Below, piece by piece: positions 19,544-27,849 of a DNA stretch of 64,000 nucleotides. The stretch covers positions 119,122-183,121 of the forward strand of contig NZ_JROM01000022.1 in assembly GCF_000786655.1 (NCBI RefSeq), given 5' to 3'. Under the pieces are notes generated by a model. It worked only from the letters and a program-made list of their open reading frames with translations, did not search any database and was not told the origin of the DNA. The translations under genes and the position numbers were made by a program. The DNA comes from Kocuria marina. GTDB taxonomy: Bacteria > Actinomycetota > Actinomycetes > Actinomycetales > Micrococcaceae. How positions within the stretch are numbered: position 1 is the stretch's first letter; the number at the start of each line of letters is the position of its first letter.

Positions 19544-20320
19544 GTGGACATCGAGACCATGAAGAAGATCCTCCTGGTGCTGACCAGCCAGGACACCCTG
19601 GGAGACACGGGGGAGGCCACCGGCTACAACGTGGCGGAGGCGTCCCACCCGTGGAAGGTCTTCCGGGACGCCGGCTACTTCGTGGACTTCGCCTCGATCG
19701 CCGGGGGTCAGCCCCCGCGTGACGAGGTCCAGGAGGACGACCCCGTCCAAGTGGAGTTCACGCAGGATGAGACCGTCAAGGCGTCCCTCTACAACACGCC
19801 GCGGGTCTCCGTGGTGGACCCCTCCCAGTACGACGCCGTCTACCTCGTGGGCGGGCACGGCACCATGTGGGACTTCACCGGGGACGCGGACCTGCAGAAG
19901 CTCATCGCGTCCGTCTACGACTCCGGTGGCGTGGTGGGCGCGGTGTGCCACGGCCCCGCCGGCCTCGTGGACGTGGAGCTCGGCACGGGCGTGGCGTTGC
20001 TGTCCGGGCGCAAGGTGGCCGCATTCACCAATGCGGAGGAGAAAGCCGTGGGCAAGCAGGACGTGGTGCCGTACCTGCTCCAGGACAAGCTCGAGGAACA
20101 GGGCGCCACAGTCAAGCTCGCCGACAACTGGGAGGAGAACGTCCAGGTGGACGAGCGCCTCGTCACGGGGCAGAACCCCCAGTCCGCAGCGGGCGTGGCC
20201 AAGGAGATGACCAAGTTGCTCACCGAGGTCGTGCGCGAGCAGAAGGCGGAGGAGGAGCAGGCCGCCCAGCAGCTGCGCGCGGAACGGGACGCGGAGAAGG
20301 CCGCGGAGGAGGACGAGTGA
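19544..20320 (+). CDS. DJ-1/PfpI superfamily protein (type 1 glutamine-amidotransferase-like)
   Basis: 258 residues. The fold is recognisable from YDAVYLVGGHGTMWDF and the nucleophile elbow GAVCHGPAGLV, where Cys precedes His as in Hsp31/HchA-type glyoxalases or chaperones; GYNVAEASHPWKVFRDAGY near the N-terminus also matches that group. It probably detoxifies glyoxals or protects proteins in stress. The last roughly 50 residues form an added charged coiled tail (EQKAEEEQAAQQLRAERDAE). GTG at 19544 is favoured because AAAGGAG lies four bases upstream; the ATG at 19559 is 19 bases from it. Confidence 0.85.
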   Translation: MDIETMKKILLVLTSQDTLGDTGEATGYNVAEASHPWKVFRDAGYFVDFASIAGGQPPRDEVQEDDPVQVEFTQDETVKASLYNTPRVSVVDPSQYDAVYLVGGHGTMWDFTGDADLQKLIASVYDSGGVVGAVCHGPAGLVDVELGTGVALLSGRKVAAFTNAEEKAVGKQDVVPYLLQDKLEEQGATVKLADNWEENVQVDERLVTGQNPQSAAGVAKEMTKLLTEVVREQKAEEEQAAQQLRAERDAEKAAEEDE

Positions 20321-20415
20321 CGGCGTCCTGACTCATTGCCGCAAGCCCTGGTGGCCGGCGGCGACACGGGTGAGACTGGAAGCGGTCCCCATGGATTCGA
20401 CGCCCAGGAGTTGTC

Positions 20416-21168
20416 ATGTCAGAGTTCACGTCCCGTGTCGCGCTGGTCACCGGCGCCGCCTCCGGTATCGGGGAGGCCATTGCCAGACACCTGGCCCGGC
20501 AGGGCGCCAAGGTGGTGGTCACGGACATCGATTCCACCGGGATCGACAACGTGGTGCAGGCCATCATGGCGGACGGCGGTGACGCCGCCGGGATCCGCCA
20601 GGACGTCTCCAAGCGCGAGGACGCCGTGGCCGCGGTGGACTTCGCGGTGCAGACGTACGGCGGTCTGCACTACGCCGTGAACAATGCCGGTGTGGGCGGG
20701 CAGATGGAGGCCCTCGGGGAGACGGACATCGAGGCGTGGGAGCGCACGCTCGCAATCGATCTCACCGGCGTGGCCTACGGGATGCACGCCCAGCTGCCCG
20801 TGATCGAACAGCACGGGGGAGGGGCCATCGTGAACATCGGTTCCATCCACTCCACCGTGGCCACCGCCGTGGGCAACAGCGCCTACACCGCGGCGAAGCA
20901 CGGTCTCGTGGGTCTCACCAAACAGACGGGAGTGGACTACGCCCGACGCGGCGTACGCGTGAACGCGGTGGGTCCCGCCTACATCGACACCCCGCTGCTC
21001 AAGAACCTGCCCCCGCAGACGCTGTCGGAACTGATCGCCAAGCACCCCATGGGGCGGCTGGGCACCTCCCAGGAAGTGGCTCAGCTGACCACGTTCCTGC
21101 TCTCGGACGGCGCCTCCTTCATCACCGGGGGCTACTTCCTGGTGGACGGCGGGTACACGGCGGTCTGA
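20416..21168 (+). CDS. Short-chain dehydrogenase/reductase
   Basis: 250 residues, classical SDR length. Cofactor motif TGAASGIGEA (residues 12-21), NNAGVGG, and the catalytic set with Ser in NIGSIHSTVAT and YTAAK. The C-terminal GGYFLVDGGYTAV is typical of family members close to 3-oxoacyl-ACP reductase and glucose dehydrogenase. An Asp at the end of the second strand (VVVTDIDS) suggests NAD preference. The substrate is unknown. The ATG at 20416 has AGGAG six bases upstream. It stands alone between the DJ-1 gene and the helicase. Confidence 0.88.
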   Translation: MSEFTSRVALVTGAASGIGEAIARHLARQGAKVVVTDIDSTGIDNVVQAIMADGGDAAGIRQDVSKREDAVAAVDFAVQTYGGLHYAVNNAGVGGQMEALGETDIEAWERTLAIDLTGVAYGMHAQLPVIEQHGGGAIVNIGSIHSTVATAVGNSAYTAAKHGLVGLTKQTGVDYARRGVRVNAVGPAYIDTPLLKNLPPQTLSELIAKHPMGRLGTSQEVAQLTTFLLSDGASFITGGYFLVDGGYTAV

Positions 21169-21208
21169 GCAGCGGCGACACCCGCGGGTCACGGGTGTTC
21201 CGGCACGC

Positions 21209-21216
21209 GTGTAGAA
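21209..21216 (+). promoter_or_regulatory. Candidate promoter and long leader of the DEAD-box helicase
   Basis: A -10-like TAGAAT in GTGTAGAATGG lies about 125 bp before the likely start. The leader between them is very GC-rich and can form several hairpins (GCGCGCC with GGCGCGC near 21250-21275). Long structured leaders are known for cold-inducible RNA-helicase genes; that link is inference. Confidence 0.45.
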
Positions 21217-21339
21217 TGGCCAGGTTCCCCCGTACACATTGCGGGGTAGAGGCGCGCCGGTCCGAGGCGCGCAGTTCGCGCCCCAACATGGCGCGTGCGC
21301 GCGGAATCGTTTCGCGCGGACCAACCTGAAAGACGTTCT

Positions 21340-22914
21340 TTGTCTCATTCTTTCGAAGACCTCGGTGTATCCGAGGCGCTTTCCGCTGACCTCGCCCGCG
21401 TGGGCATCACGGAAGCTTTCCCCATCCAAGAGAAAACCCTCCCCGATTCGCTGTCCGGGCGTGACGTGCTCGGCCGCGGCCGCACCGGCTCGGGCAAGAC
21501 GGTCGCGTTCGCGCTGCCGCTCGTGTCCCGGCTCGCGGGACTCGCCCCCGGCTCGTCCCGCGTGGCCCGCCGGGCCAACCGCCCCACCGGCCTGGTGCTG
21601 GCTCCCACGCGTGAGCTCGCGACCCAGATCGACCGCACCGTGGCCCCCCTGGCCAAGGCCGCGGGGCTGAACACCACCGTGATCTTCGGCGGTGTCTCGC
21701 AGAAGCACCAGGAGAAGGCGCTCGCGGGCGGCGTGGACATCGTCGTGGCCTGCCCGGGCCGGCTCGAGGACCTCATCAAGCAGCGTCTGCTCACGCTCGA
21801 CGACGTCCGCGTGACCGTCCTGGACGAGGCCGACCACATGGCCGACATGGGCTTCCTGCCCGTGGTCACCCGGATCCTGTCCCGCACCCCCAAGGGCTCC
21901 CAGCGGTTGCTGTTCTCCGCGACCCTGGACAACGGCGTGGACATCCTGGTCAAGAAGTTCCTCAAGGACCCGGTGCTGCACTCGGCGGACAACGCCCAGG
22001 CCGCGGTGACCACCATGGACCACCACGTCCTGGTCACCGACAGCGATCACAAGCAAGCGCTCATCGAGACCCTCGCCTCGGGCACCGGCCGGCGGATGAT
22101 GTTCACCCGCACCAAGTACCGCGCCAAGAAGATGGCCAAGAAGCTCAGCCAGGCCGGGATCCCCGCGGTGGACCTGCAGGGCAACCTGTCCCAGGGCGCG
22201 CGGGACCGCAACCTCGCCGCGTTCTCCGCGGGTGACGTGCGGGTCCTCGTGGCCACGGACGTGGCCGCGCGCGGTGTCCACGTGGACGACGTCGAGCTCG
22301 TCGTGCACATCGACCCGCCCGCCGAGCACAAGTCCTACCTGCACCGCTCCGGCCGCACGGCGCGGGCCGGCGCCTCCGGGTCCGTGATCACGATCGCGAC
22401 CACCGAGGAGCGCTCGGACGTCAACAAGCTCATGAAGAAGGCCGGTGTCACGCCCCGCGTGGACCAGGTCGCACCCGGTTCCGAGGTCGTGAAGGACCTC
22501 GTGGGCGAGCGCGCAGAGCGCATTGCGCCGAGTGCCACCCCGACCGGTTCGCCCTCCGCTTCTCGTTCCGGCGGGGGTGCCTCCGGGTCCCGCCGGGGTG
22601 GCCGTGGCGGTTCGGGCCGGGGCCGCGGTCGCGGTTCCGCTCAGGCCGCGGGTCGCGGCAACGGCGCTCGTTCCGGTGACGCCGGTGCCGGGCGCGGTAC
22701 CTCGAACGGACGTTCGCTGGCTCGCTCCGGTGGACGACGCCGCGGTGGCGCCGCCGACGGCGCGGCCTCCGGTAGCGCACGCACCGGCGCGTCCCGCTCC
22801 ACGCGCGGCGGTTCCGCCCAGCGCAGCCACGGGGCGGACCGGGTTCCGGACCGCGCCACGGCGGCGGCGCAGCGGCGTCGTGAGAACAACCGCGCGGGTC
22901 AGCCCACCCGCTGA
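21340..22914 (+). CDS. DEAD-box ATP-dependent RNA helicase
   Basis: ATP-driven RNA unwinding in ribosome assembly or mRNA decay. About 524 residues. Q motif FEDLGVSEAL...PIQEKTLP, motif I GRTGSGKT (residues 47-54), motif Ia PTRELA, motif II DEAD in VLDEADHMADMG, SAT in LLFSATLDNG, and motif VI HRSGRTARAG. The C-terminal 150 residues are Arg/Gly/Ser-rich, an RNA-binding tail as in CsdA-like helicases. The TTG at 21340 (SHSFEDLGV) fits homologue starts; an ATG at 21295 gives 15 extra GC-rich residues and is less likely. Confidence 0.92.
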   Translation: MSHSFEDLGVSEALSADLARVGITEAFPIQEKTLPDSLSGRDVLGRGRTGSGKTVAFALPLVSRLAGLAPGSSRVARRANRPTGLVLAPTRELATQIDRTVAPLAKAAGLNTTVIFGGVSQKHQEKALAGGVDIVVACPGRLEDLIKQRLLTLDDVRVTVLDEADHMADMGFLPVVTRILSRTPKGSQRLLFSATLDNGVDILVKKFLKDPVLHSADNAQAAVTTMDHHVLVTDSDHKQALIETLASGTGRRMMFTRTKYRAKKMAKKLSQAGIPAVDLQGNLSQGARDRNLAAFSAGDVRVLVATDVAARGVHVDDVELVVHIDPPAEHKSYLHRSGRTARAGASGSVITIATTEERSDVNKLMKKAGVTPRVDQVAPGSEVVKDLVGERAERIAPSATPTGSPSASRSGGGASGSRRGGRGGSGRGRGRGSAQAAGRGNGARSGDAGAGRGTSNGRSLARSGGRRRGGAADGAASGSARTGASRSTRGGSAQRSHGADRVPDRATAAAQRRRENNRAGQPTR

Positions 22915-23011
22915 TCGCTCGGGGAGGGTCGCCGCGAGCGACCCGCCCGCGAGGCAGCCACCTCGACCCCGGGGTGGGACAGCGCTCGCGGGACTGCGGT
23001 TCCCGGCAAAA

Positions 23012-23046
23012 AACTCCCGGTTCGATGACTCATCGGACCGGGAGTT
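23012..23046. terminator. Bidirectional terminator between helicase and HAD gene
   Basis: AACTCCCGGT-CGATGA pairs with TCATCG-ACCGGGAGTT (23012-23046) with a short loop. Read on the reverse strand the stem runs into TTTTTT, a textbook intrinsic terminator for the HAD gene; it can also serve the helicase. Confidence 0.88.
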
Positions 23047-23108
23047 CGTCATTGCCCGTCGTCAGCGCTGGTCCGGGCCGGGACGGTTCCGGCATCCTGC
23101 CCGCGGGC

Positions 23109-23759
23109 CTACTCCGGCGGGGTCAGCGAGCGCAGGAAGTCCAGCGTGACGTCCTCGTGCGCGTTGACGAACACCCGGTGGGGCCCGCGCGGAACGGGCT
23201 TGTCACCCGGGACGACCACCACGGTCATCCCCGCGGCAACCGCACTGCGCACCCCGGGTTCCGAGTCCTCGATGGCCACGCAGTCCCGCGGGGCGACCCC
23301 GAGCAGCTCGGCACCCGTGAGGTACGGTTCGGGATCCGGTTTCGGGCGGGTCACGTCGTCCTGGGAGACGATCCGGGTGAGCACGTCCGGGGCGCCCGCG
23401 GCGGTGGTCCCCGCGACCGAGCTCAGCGCGTTCGTGACGATCGCCGCCGGGATGCCGGCCTCGCTCAGCTCGTGCAACAGCGAGCGGATGCCGGGCAGGA
23501 AGGGCACGCGGTCGTCCATGCTGTCGATCACGTGCTCGGCGAGTTGCCGCGTGATGTCCTCGACGGAATCGGTGGCCCCGCGTTCCACGAACTTGCGGGC
23601 CGCGTCCGGCACGGTCCCCCCGAGGGTCGCGTGATCGTCCTCCACGGTCCAGGTCTGGTCGTACCGCTGCGCGACCTTGCGCTTGGCGGCCGCCCATTGG
23701 GGTTCGGTGTCCACGAGGGTGCCGTCGTGGTCGAAGAGCACAGCCAGGGGGTAGGTCAT
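23109..23759 (-). CDS. HAD-superfamily phosphatase (beta-phosphoglucomutase-like), copy A
   Basis: 216 residues. Motif I is FDHDGTLVDTEP (nucleophile Asp at residue 10), motif II is in AAIVTNA, motif III is the Lys in RPKPDPEPY, and motif IV is CVAIEDSEPGVRSA. This subfamily (cap type C1) hydrolyses sugar phosphates or similar small phosphoesters. The ATG at 23759 follows GAAAGGTGG; the open frame further upstream is non-coding and overlaps copy B. It lies next to a close relative on the same strand, separated by 94 bp holding one 11-mer repeat. Confidence 0.88.
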   Translation of the reverse strand: MTYPLAVLFDHDGTLVDTEPQWAAAKRKVAQRYDQTWTVEDDHATLGGTVPDAARKFVERGATDSVEDITRQLAEHVIDSMDDRVPFLPGIRSLLHELSEAGIPAAIVTNALSSVAGTTAAGAPDVLTRIVSQDDVTRPKPDPEPYLTGAELLGVAPRDCVAIEDSEPGVRSAVAAGMTVVVVPGDKPVPRGPHRVFVNAHEDVTLDFLRSLTPPE

Positions 23760-23853
23760 GGCCACCTTTCGGAAGCATTGGGGGTGGGGTATGGGACCCC
23801 AGTTTACCGGCGAACCCCGGGACCGGAGGCGGCGTCGTCGGGATGCCGCCGCG

Positions 23854-24525
23854 CTACGCGGGGGCCAGGCCGCGCAGGAAGTCCAGGGTGAGCGCCGCGT
23901 GATCGGCCACGTGCACGATGCCGGGGTCGGGCGGGACCTGCTGCACCCCCGGGACCACGACCGTGGTGATCCCCGCGGCCACACCGGACGCGGCCCCGGA
24001 GGGCGAGTCCTCCACCACCACGCACGCGTGGGGCGCCACACCGAGCCGCTGCGCAGCCTGGAGGTAGGCGTCCGGATCCGGTTTGGGCTTGACCCCCTGG
24101 GCGACATCCTGGTCCCCGATGATCACCCGGAACAGGTTGTCCGGCGCCAGGGAGGCGGTGTAGCGGGCCACCTCGGAGGTCGCGTTCGTGACGATCGCCG
24201 CGGGGATCCCCGCGCGGTCCAGCTCCTCGAGGAGGGGCACGACCCCGGGGATGAACGTGGGCGGGTTCTGTTCCAGGACTTCTTGCAGCACCCCGTAGAA
24301 CTCGCGGTAGACCTCCTCCAGCGACCCCGGGACGCCCAGGGCGCTCAACCGCTCCACGGTGACCGCGAGCGGCCTGCCCAGGGTGTCCTGGGTGTCCTGC
24401 TCGCGCCACTCGCCCCCGTGCGCGGCCACGATCCGCTGCTTGCCCAGTTCCCACAGCGGTTCGGTGTCCACCAGGGTGCCGTCGTGGTCGAAGAGGACGG
24501 CCTGCGGGAAGTCGTGGGTGCTCAT
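23854..24525 (-). CDS. HAD-superfamily phosphatase (beta-phosphoglucomutase-like), copy B
   Basis: 223 residues, paralogous to the next gene downstream: FDHDGTLVDTEPLWELGKQR, AAIVTNATSEVA, VKPKPDPDAY and CVVVEDSPSGAASGVAAG give motifs I to IV. Hydrolyses a small phosphate ester; substrate unknown. The ATG at 24525 has TACCGT exactly six bases upstream (leaderless pattern) and also a GGAG within those bases. The two copies probably arose by tandem duplication, since the spacing and orientation of motifs are the same throughout. Confidence 0.88.
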   Translation of the reverse strand: MSTHDFPQAVLFDHDGTLVDTEPLWELGKQRIVAAHGGEWREQDTQDTLGRPLAVTVERLSALGVPGSLEEVYREFYGVLQEVLEQNPPTFIPGVVPLLEELDRAGIPAAIVTNATSEVARYTASLAPDNLFRVIIGDQDVAQGVKPKPDPDAYLQAAQRLGVAPHACVVVEDSPSGAASGVAAGITTVVVPGVQQVPPDPGIVHVADHAALTLDFLRGLAPA

Positions 24526-24577
24526 GACTCCACGGTACGTGCCCGCCCCGACACGGACCGCGCCCTACGATGGACGT

Positions 24578-25204
24578 ATGAGTGCTTCCGATCCCGCGTC
24601 CGCCCATCACAGACCGGGATCCGCGCCGTCCCGCGCCTTCCCGGTGATCATGATCGCGGTGGCCGCGGCATTGGCCTTGTGGGTCGGCTTCGGTCGCGGT
24701 ATCGCGGGTCTGCTCGGTTCCCTCACCCCGGTCTACGCCGCGGCGATCGGGCTGCCCATCCTGCTGCTGCACGTCATCGCGGCGGCCCTGTTCCGCCGGG
24801 ACGCACTCAACTACCCGTCCCACGCCATGAGCCGGCGGGGCATGCTCACCGCGGTGGCCGCGTGGGTGATCACGCTGCTCTTCGGGTTCTTCCTCCCGGA
24901 TTCCACCGCCCACGGCATGCAGTCCCTGTTCACCCACGTGGTCGGCGCCGAGTACGTGGAGCTGAGCTACGGGTTCGTGAACATCTTCGGGGTGCTGTCC
25001 GTGGCGCTCGCGGTCGCCCTCGTGCTGCTCGCGCTCACGGACCTGCGGGTCACCGCGCGCCGGTTGCGCGACGAACCGCTCACCGAGGACGAGCGCCTGG
25101 ACCGCCTCGCGGCGTACCCCGGCGATCACGGCACGCCCACGGACGCGACCGGTGCCGGGCCCGCGAGGGCGAGCGCGGCGTCGTCGTCCCGGGAACGGCC
25201 GTGA
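24578..25204 (+). CDS. Four-helix integral membrane protein of unknown function
   Basis: 208 residues. Hydrophobic segments at roughly residues 21-43, 51-72, 87-108 and 127-150 predict four membrane helices, followed by a charged cytoplasmic tail (LRDEPLTEDERLDRLAAYPGDH) and a disordered Ser/Ala end carrying the repeated 11-mer at 25175-25185. No family recognised. The ATG at 24578 is preceded by TACGAT exactly six bases upstream, so the message is probably leaderless. Its stop overlaps the GTG of the next gene (GTGA), so these genes form an operon with the acetyltransferase and Tag. Confidence 0.65.
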   Translation: MSASDPASAHHRPGSAPSRAFPVIMIAVAAALALWVGFGRGIAGLLGSLTPVYAAAIGLPILLLHVIAAALFRRDALNYPSHAMSRRGMLTAVAAWVITLLFGFFLPDSTAHGMQSLFTHVVGAEYVELSYGFVNIFGVLSVALAVALVLLALTDLRVTARRLRDEPLTEDERLDRLAAYPGDHGTPTDATGAGPARASAASSSRERP

Positions 25205-25752
25205 CGCTCCCGTTGCGCACGCCCCGACTCGAGCTACGCGCCTACACCGCGGACGACGCCGCGTTCGTGCGCGACCTGTATGCGCGCCCCGAGGTGCAGC
25301 GCTACCTCGGGGACGGCACGCGGCGCGTCACCACGATCGCGCAGGCCGAGGAGAAGATCCGGGGCTGGGACGACGGCTACGCGTGCGAGCCGGTGCTCGG
25401 CGTGTGGGCGATCGTCGACCCGGTCGGCTCGCTCGCGGGGACCCTGCTGCTCAAGCCCATCCCCGATTCCGGCGCAGACACGGCGTCCGACGTGGAGATC
25501 GGGTGGCACCTGCACCCGCGTGCGTGGGGGCGCGGGTACGCCACGGAGGCGGCCCGCACCGTGCTGGCCCACGCCTTCGGGCGCGGGTTGGACCGCGTGG
25601 TCGCCGTGACGCACCCGGCCAACCGGGCGTCCCAGGCGGTGTGCGCTCGGCTGGGCATGACGCACCGCGGGCTCAGCCGCGCGTATTACGACGTCGAGTG
25701 CGAACTCTTCGAGCTCCGCGCGCCCGCCGCGCCCGAACGGGAGGCATCGTGA
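25201..25752 (+). CDS. GNAT-family N-acetyltransferase (RimJ/RimL type)
   Basis: 183 residues. LPLRTPRLELRAYTADDAAFV is the entry typical of RimJ/RimL-like acetyltransferases, and EIGWHLHPRAWGRGYATEAARTVLAHAF contains the acetyl-CoA pyrophosphate loop (R-x-x-G-x-A style RGYATEA). The C-terminal NRASQAVCARLGMTHRG is also standard. It transfers acetyl groups to an amine, either a protein N-terminus or a small molecule; which is unknown. The GTG at 25201 overlaps the upstream stop by four bases, so translation is coupled. Confidence 0.85.
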   Translation: MTLPLRTPRLELRAYTADDAAFVRDLYARPEVQRYLGDGTRRVTTIAQAEEKIRGWDDGYACEPVLGVWAIVDPVGSLAGTLLLKPIPDSGADTASDVEIGWHLHPRAWGRGYATEAARTVLAHAFGRGLDRVVAVTHPANRASQAVCARLGMTHRGLSRAYYDVECELFELRAPAAPEREAS

Positions 25753-26345
25753 GCAACCCCGACCTCGTGATCGGCGAGGACGGCCTCGCCCGGCCCGTGT
25801 GGGCGGCCTCGGACCACCTGCTGCGGGAGTACTACGACCACGAATGGGGCGTGCCGGTGCGGGACGAGACCGGCGTGTTCGAGCGCGTGACGCTCGAGGC
25901 GTTCCAGTCCGGGCTGTCATGGCGCACGGTGCTCGCGAAACGACCGGCGTTCCGGGAGGTGTTCCACGGCTTCGACCCGGAGGCCGTGGCGGCCATGGGT
26001 GAGCGGGACGTGGAGCGGCTCCTGGGGGACGCGCGGATCATCCGCAACCGCCGCAAGATCGAGGCGGCTGTCACCAACGCGCGGGCCACCGTGGACCTGC
26101 GCGCGGACGGCGGGCTCGCGGAGCTCGTGTGGTCGTTCATGCCGAGCAGCACCCCGCGCCCCGAGCGCTTCGCGGACGTGCCGACCACCTCGGACGAGAG
26201 CAGGGCCCTGTCACGGGAACTGAAGCGGCGCGGGTTCGTGTTCGTGGGTCCCACGACCATGTACGCGCTCATGGAGGCGATCGGGATGGTGGACACCCAC
26301 CTGGTGGGCAGTCACCGCCGCGGGACCTCCGGGGTCTGGACGTGA
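25749..26345 (+). CDS. tag: DNA-3-methyladenine glycosylase I (Tag), cysteine-free
   Basis: Base-excision repair enzyme that removes 3-methyladenine from DNA. 198 residues. YYDHEWGVPVRDE, FERVTLEAFQSGLSWRTVLAKR and FVGPTTMYALMEAIGMVDTHL match Tag. The Escherichia coli enzyme holds a zinc ion with Cys4, His17, His175 and Cys179; here the His positions remain (DHEWG, DTHLV) but no cysteine exists anywhere in the protein, so the zinc snap must be lost or altered. The GTG at 25749 overlaps the acetyltransferase stop (GTGA), with GGGAGG four bases upstream. Confidence 0.88.
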   Translation: MSNPDLVIGEDGLARPVWAASDHLLREYYDHEWGVPVRDETGVFERVTLEAFQSGLSWRTVLAKRPAFREVFHGFDPEAVAAMGERDVERLLGDARIIRNRRKIEAAVTNARATVDLRADGGLAELVWSFMPSSTPRPERFADVPTTSDESRALSRELKRRGFVFVGPTTMYALMEAIGMVDTHLVGSHRRGTSGVWT

Positions 26346-26363
26346 GACCGGGTGCCGCGGGCG

Positions 26364-26597
26364 CTAGCGATCACGACGGCGCAGATAGCTGCGGCCGTCG
26401 GAACCCCTGACCATCTCGTAGTCGTCCTGGAGGTTGCGGTACCAGTCCTGGGCCTCGGGGGTCATCTCGGTGTTGCCCCGCAGGTTCATGGAGCTGCGGT
26501 TGGCTGGGCCCACGAAGCGCATCACCAGCTTGTTGAAACGCTGCAGCCGGCTCGGCTTGCGCGGGGTGGTCTCATCGGACGGTGAATCGGTGTCCAC
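26364..26597 (-). CDS. Small conserved basic protein of unknown function
   Basis: 77 residues, charged, with a SRLQRFNKLVMRFVGPANRS core and a C-terminal YRNLQDDYEMVRGSDGRSYLRRRDR segment. It has no membrane helix or signal peptide and no family I can name. The GTG at 26597 has AAGGAA six bases upstream. It converges with tag and is separated from the DUF3618 operon by a strong hairpin. Confidence 0.6.
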   Translation of the reverse strand: MDTDSPSDETTPRKPSRLQRFNKLVMRFVGPANRSSMNLRGNTEMTPEAQDWYRNLQDDYEMVRGSDGRSYLRRRDR

Positions 26598-26702
26598 GGC
26601 GGGTTCCTTCGGGGACTGCGGGTGGGAGAGCTGCGGGTGCGAGAGCTCTGGGAGCGCTTGAGCGCTCCACCTCCATCATGCCCGAGAAACCGGCGAGAAC
26701 GG

Positions 26703-26742
26703 CCCGAGGGCCCCTGACCGTTCCCGGTCAGGGGCCCTCGGG
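26703..26742 (-). terminator. Terminator of the DUF3618/holin-X operon
   Basis: Perfect 18-bp stem (CCCGAGGGCCCCTGACCG at 26703-26720 with 26725-26742) and a TTCC loop, 16 bp beyond the stop of the DUF3618 gene. No T-tract follows. Confidence 0.8.
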
Positions 26743-26758
26743 TGAGTTCACGAGCGGA

Positions 26759-27382
26759 TCAGGCCCGCTGCGTGTCGTCCTTGACGTTCTTGGCGTGCTC
26801 CTGCGCGGAGCCCTTGAGCTGGCCGGCTTCCTGCTGACCCTGCTCCTTGACCTCCTGGGCGCCGGACTGCGCGGTCTGCTTGACCGACTCCGCAGCCTCC
26901 TTGGCCGGTTCCTTCAGATTGTCCGCGATCTCCTGCGCGGCTTCCTTGGTGGAATCCATGGCGCTCTGCAGGTGCGGCTGGACACGGTCGGCGGCCTCGG
27001 CCACGAGCTCCTGCTCCTTCTGGCTCGAGGGCAGCAGGGAGCCGATCAACCAACCGGCACCGAGGGCGATCAGGCCCGCGGCCATGGGGTTGCCACGGGT
27101 CTTGGCCCGGGCGGCTGCCGGGGCGTTGCTGATGGCCTCGCCGGCCTGGTCCATGCGGTGGGAGGCCTCGTCACGAAGGTCGCGGCCGGTGTCCCGGGCG
27201 TCCTCGGCGGAGCCCATGATGGACTCACGGACGTCCTGGATCTTGTGGCGGGCCTTGCTCTTCTGACGGTCGACCACCTTTTCCGGGGTCACCTTCTCCG
27301 CCACGGCGTCCACGTCCGCATTCAGGCGTGCACGAGTGGCTTCGATGTCGGCGCGGATCTGATCGGGGTTCTGCTGGCTCAT
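26759..27382 (-). CDS. DUF3618-family envelope protein
   Basis: 207 residues. The N-terminal SQQNPDQIRADIEATRARLNADVDAV is the DUF3618 signature (D-x-I-x-A-x-I-E-x-TR), followed by a long amphipathic helical region, one hydrophobic segment (GLIALGAGWLIGSLL, about residues 110-125), and a tail of repeated LEA-like helices rich in Lys, Glu, Gln and Ala (EAAESVKQTAQSGAQEVKEQ). It is likely membrane-anchored and involved in envelope stress tolerance, although the family's function is unknown. The ATG at 27382 overlaps the holin-X stop by four bases and has AAGGAG upstream; the gene is last of three in the operon. Confidence 0.8.
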   Translation of the reverse strand: MSQQNPDQIRADIEATRARLNADVDAVAEKVTPEKVVDRQKSKARHKIQDVRESIMGSAEDARDTGRDLRDEASHRMDQAGEAISNAPAAARAKTRGNPMAAGLIALGAGWLIGSLLPSSQKEQELVAEAADRVQPHLQSAMDSTKEAAQEIADNLKEPAKEAAESVKQTAQSGAQEVKEQGQQEAGQLKGSAQEHAKNVKDDTQRA

Positions 27383-27849
27383 CGGGTCTCCTTGGAAGGC
27401 TTCACGGTATCCGGGATTTCGCTGACGGTTTCGCGGGTTCGGGGCAGCGGGTCCTTGGTGGCCTGGGCCATCTTGCGCTTGCCGCGGCCCAGGTTCTTCT
27501 TGCCCACCGCGGCGAGGATCGCGGCGATGATCGCCCAGATGACCGCCACGATCACGGCGGACCAGCCAAGACCCACCAGGTTGCCCAGGGCCCACATGAG
27601 GGCCAGGGACAGGAACAGGAGCACGAAGTGGCCGGCCACACCGGCGCCACCCAACAGTCCCGCGCCCTTACCGGTGACCTTGGCGGAGTCCGTGGCCTTC
27701 TGGATCGCCACGTTCGCCTCGGCCTTGGCCAGCGCGATCTCCTGCTGGATCAGGGTGGTCAGGTTGGTGCTCAGGGACTTGAACATCTCACCGAGCGACT
27801 CGTGCTCCGCCCGCTGTTCGGGTTCCGACGGGGGAATGGGGTGACTCAT
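27379..27849 (-). CDS. Holin-X-like (DUF1469) membrane protein
   Basis: 156 residues: an N-terminal amphipathic helix (LGEMFKSLSTNLTTLIQQEIALAKAE), two membrane segments (about residues 70-92 and 96-118), and a basic tail. This is the actinobacterial holin-X superfamily arrangement. Despite the name these chromosomal proteins are not tied to phage; they usually accompany DUF3618 proteins, as here. Start and stop overlap both neighbours (ATGA), so the three genes are translationally coupled. Confidence 0.82.
   Translation of the reverse strand: MSHPIPPSEPEQRAEHESLGEMFKSLSTNLTTLIQQEIALAKAEANVAIQKATDSAKVTGKGAGLLGGAGVAGHFVLLFLSLALMWALGNLVGLGWSAVIVAVIWAIIAAILAAVGKKNLGRGKRKMAQATKDPLPRTRETVSEIPDTVKPSKETR

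Noticed and set aside
20419..23052. 877-codon reverse frame opposite the SDR and helicase genes
   Set aside because: Shadow of real forward genes with no recognisable domain.
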